Shown here piece by piece: positions 59,790-64,000 of a stretch of DNA of 64,000 bases. How positions within the stretch are numbered: position 1 is the stretch's first letter; each line of letters starts with the position of its first letter. This DNA is from Corella eumyota (Eukaryota; Chordata; Ascidiacea; Phlebobranchia; Corellidae), in contig OY720099.1 of assembly GCA_963082875.1 (NCBI GenBank), positions 1,240,001-1,304,000 of the forward strand. Direction: 5' to 3'. Both the position numbers and the translations under genes were made by a program. The notes beneath the pieces are model-generated. The model worked only from the letters and a program-made list of their open reading frames with translations. It was not told the DNA's origin and made no database searches.

Positions 59790-62700
59790 TTAATGATAAT
59801 AAGAATCTGAGGGGTGTAAATGTTGATGGTAATGATGGTGTCGATTCCGCCGACCACAACTCTGATGACGTCGTCGGTGGTGGTGATGACGTCGTGAGCT
59901 ACTCTTGACGTCAGTTGACGTGCTGTATTGTGACGGTGGAGGAGGGGGCGGAGCTTCCATCGCCCCCGAAAAATCTGACTCGGACCCGTGATACTGGATC
60001 ACGTCGTCATGGTTACAGTTTACGCGGGTGTCATGGTTATAGGTCACATGGTCGCCATGGTTACTACAAGCCACGCGATCGCTATGGTTACAGGTTACGT
60101 GGGCATCTGCTTTTTTTAGAAGAGGAAACAAAGTCGTCGAATCGGTTGCCTCGGAGTGTTCCACTTGAGCGCCCACCACTTGATGGATCTCACAATATTC
60201 TTGCGCCGATTCTGATTGGCTGTTAGATGTGGGGGGGTGATCGAACGCCCCGCCCACCATTAACGTGGTTTCCTGGCTGACTGATTGGGCCTTAGCAACG
60301 GTTGCCATGGGTGGATTTAAGCGGGAACTTCGACAATAAACAAATCTAAAATTAAGATTTAGTTTTTTTTTTAATATTCAAGTAAAAGCAGTTGCATCAC
60401 TGTACAACGATAAAACTTTATAAAATTGAAATAAAGGTATTTAGAAATGTTTCATTAAAAGTAAGTTGACCACTGCTCTCATGCTGTGGCGCCCTTAAGT
60501 ATGTTGCCCTAAACGGTATAAACTCCTGCAGAGCCAGCACTTAATCAGCGGCAAAATTATTGGGCAATTGTAATCTAAATAATATCACAAACTGCCATAG
60601 GTAACTCGAGACTGGGTTGGGGTAACAGTTGTTACCTTATGTTGAGGTTGTAATTTCGGTCTTCCCACATTAAAAATAAATGTATATATAAAAGAAAAAC
60701 ATTTAAATATTGCTAGAAATTAAAAACATCACACTTTATTGCTTACAAAAAATGCATTCTATTCTGAGTTTTTTATTTTTTTAAAATTTTAACCCAAAAT
60801 AAATTGAACTTACGCTAACACTAAGCAAACGACAATTAACCCAATGGCGATAGAAAGAGTTATAATTAGTGGAACTGAAAGGGTTGTCTCGGTTGAAACA
60901 AGAGAATTAGATCGATCGGAATATTGGTTTCTGTTTACACCAGAAGCTAAACATAAAAACTTTAATGTTACTCAAACAAAAATTTAAATAAGATAATTTA
61001 GTATTTAAAAAAGCGTTTTTTTTTTTTTTGGACGTAATGGACTTAAAACCAGCAGCGTGGTGTAGTGGTCAAGGTATTTAGCTCCACTATATAAGGTCAT
61101 TGGTTCGATTTCCATTGCTTCCATGCAAAAGGGTCCTTAAGTAAGATATTATAAACGATACAAAATGCTGCCGAGCCAAAAAAACACATTTTTAATTACA
61201 AACCTGGTATAACGGTAAGATAGGCATATCCGAGAGTATATCCCATTGTGTTGGCACCCAGGCAAATATAAGATCCAGCGTCTCGCATGGTGGCGTGAGA
61301 GATCACTAATTTGTTTAAATACGACCCGTCATCCAATCTCATTGTCTAAAATTTAAATTTATTACATTTAAAACCAAATAGGATGAATATAAACGCATTT
61401 TTATAAAACATTATACACATTCTTAAGTTGTACAGGTTTAAGATATTCTTGATCTTATGATATAACTCCAATCCAGTCTTAAGTTGTACAAGTTTAAGAT
61501 ATGATGAGCCAATAAATTTTTTAAATTAGAATACATACTTCTTGTGTTGGTAAAATGAGATAATATTCCTCATTCAACTCCAGTGTGTTATTCGGAGGTT
61601 TGCCTTTGAACGAATGCTGATCTAAAACCTTGATCCACTTGATAGTGGGTCGTCGGATGCTTCGTACCCGACATTGGATCGAAGTCTTTTCGCCGAGTCG
61701 GGCAGTTGTGTTGACAGGATAGGGGTCCAAAACGACTGGACGTTCCGGCATGTGACCTAAATATATTTTTGTTAATTTACTTATTTTAATTGTTACAAAT
61801 AGTTGATTTTTTGCTGAATTTTTAAATCTTTAATAAACTGTTAAAATTTTTCGATATTAACGACCAAATGTTCTGGCTTATAGCTCTAGCATTAATGTTT
61901 ATCTTACCAACCACTTAAAAGAAAAAGTATTGATGCACAATCATATATTACACATAAAGTACATGTAGAAAATTACATGTTTTGCTCAGTGCCAAGCCTA
62001 ACTGACATGTTATAAACGTTTAACGTAACTATAGTTAAAGTTACGATATTGTAACTTGCTTATTTACGATTTTATAATGATTTTAAAAACAAACAGCAGG
62101 CTTTTTTAATTTTAAAATTGATGTAATTCCTAATTAAAGTGTTGATATATTTATTTCTAAAATTGAACAAACGAAATTGTTTTTGTTGAATTTGCAGACA
62201 AGCGTAGCAAAAGCATTACAACACAAACTAGTGCAAGTTAAAAGTTCAAATACAAAAGTTCCGCTTTAAAGGATTTCTACAAAACACAAATAGACTCAAT
62301 TTAAACGAAATTTGATAAATAGCAAAGCAAAACTAATTTTTCAAAGTACAAGTTTTTTTAAAGTTACACCCCAAAGATCAACATAACTTATTCAAGGTCT
62401 TAATTTACAAACGTGATTTTAATAACTTAATCCTACGAAAAATAGCTAACACAAATAATATTAAATAAATACTAGTTCAACAAAAGCATTTCTTTAGAGA
62501 ATTACAATATAACCAAAACGTTATAAGAAAACTGACTTTATCTTGGTTTTGAAACTTATTAAACCACCATGTTAAGGTCTTAAGCAAAGACAATTATATC
62601 CTTATACAAACAGTGAACCAATGTAAAATATGACTAACCTGTTACAAGTAATGTGTAATCGAATGTAATTTCTCCGGCAGAGTTCCAAACTCGACAAGTA

Positions 62701-63418
62701 TATTTGCCACTACTGCTAGGAGTGACATCGCGTAATATTAACGTCCACTGCGGCTTATCCGCGTTCAAACCGCCGCCAAAATGAGTTAGGTTTCCATCCT
62801 TATACCTTTTAAATAAAATATCAGAGTTAATATTTGTAGGTTGTCTAGTATTATATTTTTTTTATAACTTCGTGATTTTATTTATTTATTCATTTATTAA
62901 TTGAGTTTGGACTAAAAAAGGGAATTTTTTTAAGCATTTAGAAGCATTTTCTAATATGCAAATAGTGGGGATTAAACTAAAGACCTAAGGTACAAAAACA
63001 TCGGCTTTAAAAGTTTAAGTTACCATTGTATTTGAGGTCTCGGTTTTCCTTTAGCTTTACATCGAAATTTGACAACGCTTCCACGTTCTTTAACTAAATT
63101 GTATTTCCTCATTTTCTGAGGTTGGGAGAAGATCGGTTTTTCTACAAAAACAAAAAAAATGAAAAATTTTAAATTGTTTTTTTTTAGCTATGTTATATTC
63201 AGATTTGTGTAATAGCATTAACATTTTATGATCTATATTTGTCTTTAGGCATTGTAGTTTATAATTAATATTATGGCAAGTATATTTTTTAATATGGCCA
63301 ACCTATATAAAATGTTAAAATTGTAACCTTTAATAATGAAATTAAATCAAAAACAAGATTTTAAATAAAATACCTGGCTCCCTTCGATCTAACGGAACTG
63401 ATTTCTTATCACCTTCTT
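59790..63418 (-). CDS. FGFRL1: FGFRL1 orthologue (FGF receptor-like, kinase-less), 5' end not found
   Basis: Minus-strand exons are 63418-63374, 63141-63024, 62805-62639, 61756-61539, 61345-61204, 60946-60814 and 60345-59790, in phase with each other (1379 nt). They encode a linker, an Ig domain ([15 protein letters not shown] to [13 protein letters not shown]) and a second Ig domain ([16 protein letters not shown] to [15 protein letters not shown]). A membrane span ([20 protein letters not shown]) and a tail of about 185 codons follow. The stretch [11 protein letters not shown]...[10 protein letters not shown] is close to vertebrate FGFRL1. The tail has no tyrosine kinase and ends in a His/Arg-rich run with repeated CNHSD/CSNHGD/YNHDT-like motifs, as in FGFRL1, whose His-rich tail is known. 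By family it binds FGFs and heparan sulfate and modulates FGF signalling and cell adhesion. The signal peptide and any first Ig domain lie outside the window or in exons not recognised. Confidence 0.94.
60466..60672 (+). mobile_element. SINE family 1 body and tail without tRNA head
   Basis: TGGCGCCCTTAAGTATGTTG, TATAAACTCCTGCAGAGCCA and the tail box CTCGAGACTGGGTTGG are in forward order. It lies in the intron between the membrane-span exon and the tail exon of FGFRL1. Confidence 0.7.
61051..61180 (+). mobile_element. SINE family 1 head, diverged
   Basis: AGCAGCGTGGTGTAGTGGTC (A-box region) and GGTTCGATTTCC (B-box) are followed by a degenerate body ending CAAAATGCTGCCGAGCC. It lies between the second Ig exon and the membrane-span exon of FGFRL1. 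It is the diverged head of a copy that lost its tail. Confidence 0.6.
61420..61508. repeat. SINE-tail-like tandem motif in FGFRL1 intron
   Basis: Two copies of TTAAGTTGTACAAGTTTAAGATAT (shortened here to its key part TTAAGTTGTACA) occur 50-60 bp apart. It is the same motif as at 1-130 and 14786-14840. Confidence 0.5.
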
Positions 63419-64000
63419 CTATAAATAAAAAAAAATAAAAAATAAAAAATTTAAAATAATAAAGTTTTACAATTAGGTTCTTAAAAAAAAATTGTATCTC
63501 TTTATTTAAACTCTATCTATTTCTGTGACGTCAAATTCCTTATGACGTCACACCAGCCCACCCCTCATAAAAAGGGGGGATTACATGCAAGGCTTCGTCT
63601 GACACAAGTTTACTGACAGACGAGGCACCAGAAATTTAAAGTTTTTACCCAGCAGAAGCTTCATACAATCACAATCTAATCCTATATCCACCTTAGTCTA
63701 ACTATTTTCCACTAAAAACGGAGTTTTGTTATCACAATATTGGATTTAATATAAGCGCTAACGGATTAAGGAATGTAACAGATTTAATTTGTTAATAAAA
63801 CGTGGTATTTCTTATTTTTTGGCCAGGTTTTAGAATATTTTACTACTACAAATAATGTTATGTTATGCTATGATATCATGTTTTAAGAATTTAACAACTG
63901 CGTTATTTTATAAGCTATAAAAACTAACTTTTATATCTCAATATCTCAAATATCTGCAAAGTACTATTTTTAAATTCAGATCAAAGACAAATAAATTTAG
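63419..64000. other. Upstream part of FGFRL1: intron or promoter, with paired CRE sites
   Basis: No exon could be assigned. Two perfect TGACGTCA palindromes lie at 63526-63533 and 63543-63550. A TATA-like CATAAAAAGG lies about 20 bp to their right and a compositionally less AT-rich stretch runs to about 63660. This would suit a promoter, but the direction is not clear. A short minus-strand open frame starting MKLLLGKNFKFL near 63673 is not a convincing signal peptide. Confidence 0.4.
63526..63550. promoter_or_regulatory. Two perfect CRE palindromes, 17 bp apart
   Basis: TGACGTCA occurs twice with a start-to-start distance of 17 bp. This is the consensus site of CREB/ATF-type bZIP factors. 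The closest known coding exon is the FGFRL1 exon ending at 63418. Confidence 0.55.

Noticed and set aside
59915-60226. Plus-strand 103-residue frame opposite the FGFRL1 tail
   Set aside because: It is antisense to the His-rich tail exon, which is contiguous in phase with the FGFRL1 membrane exon.
59790-63418. Typical FGF receptor with tyrosine kinase
   Set aside because: The exon after the membrane span leads directly to a His-rich terminal exon with a stop; no kinase motifs are present downstream on that strand.

Overview
The window looks like a piece of a small, AT-rich invertebrate chordate genome, most likely a solitary ascidian of the Ciona type. The evidence is a set of many-exon genes with short AT-rich introns and consistent GT/AG splice sites, chordate genes with clear vertebrate orthologues (RAD54L2/ARIP4, TUSC2, FGFRL1), NACHT-LRR (NLR) genes, and repeated tRNA-like SINE copies. 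The species assignment is inference. Exon coordinates were read by eye from splice sites and reading-frame continuity. The four complete genes with best support (RAD54L2, both CUB receptors, TUSC2) and NLR-B each sum to a whole number of codons.

Layout. (1) 0.2-20 kb, plus strand: two tandem NLR genes about 14.7 kb apart. The left copy (NLR-A) enters from outside the window and has a one-base frameshift in its large exon. The right copy (NLR-B) is open throughout, with about 949 codons. Between and inside them lie SINEs, a nested pair of inverted-repeat elements, a 12 x 64 bp minisatellite and a weak candidate gene at 9.2-10.5 kb. (2) 22.5-35.3 kb, plus strand: a complete 28-exon RAD54L2/ARIP4 orthologue of 1378 codons, with a MITE-like family in its introns. 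(3) 36.2-44.6 kb: two head-to-head paralogous type I membrane proteins, each with one CUB domain (540 and 584 aa), sharing a 741 bp intergenic region. (4) 45.46-56.6 kb: an 11 kb satellite array. Forward units of about 317 bp are interrupted by exactly eleven 311 bp units of a diverged, reverse-orientation sister family. (5) 57.6-58.8 kb, minus strand: a complete TUSC2 orthologue of 107 aa. (6) 59.8-63.4 kb, minus strand: an FGFRL1 orthologue with two Ig domains, a membrane span and a histidine-rich kinase-less tail; its first exons are not identified.

The genes do not form one pathway. They group as innate sensing (NLRs), nuclear SUMO-linked chromatin remodelling (ARIP4), cell-surface receptors (the CUB pair and FGFRL1) and a small myristoylated mitochondrial/cytosolic protein (TUSC2). 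The most striking non-genic object is the satellite block. The insert is a whole number of units and leaves the host register undisturbed, which suggests integration of a repeat circle.
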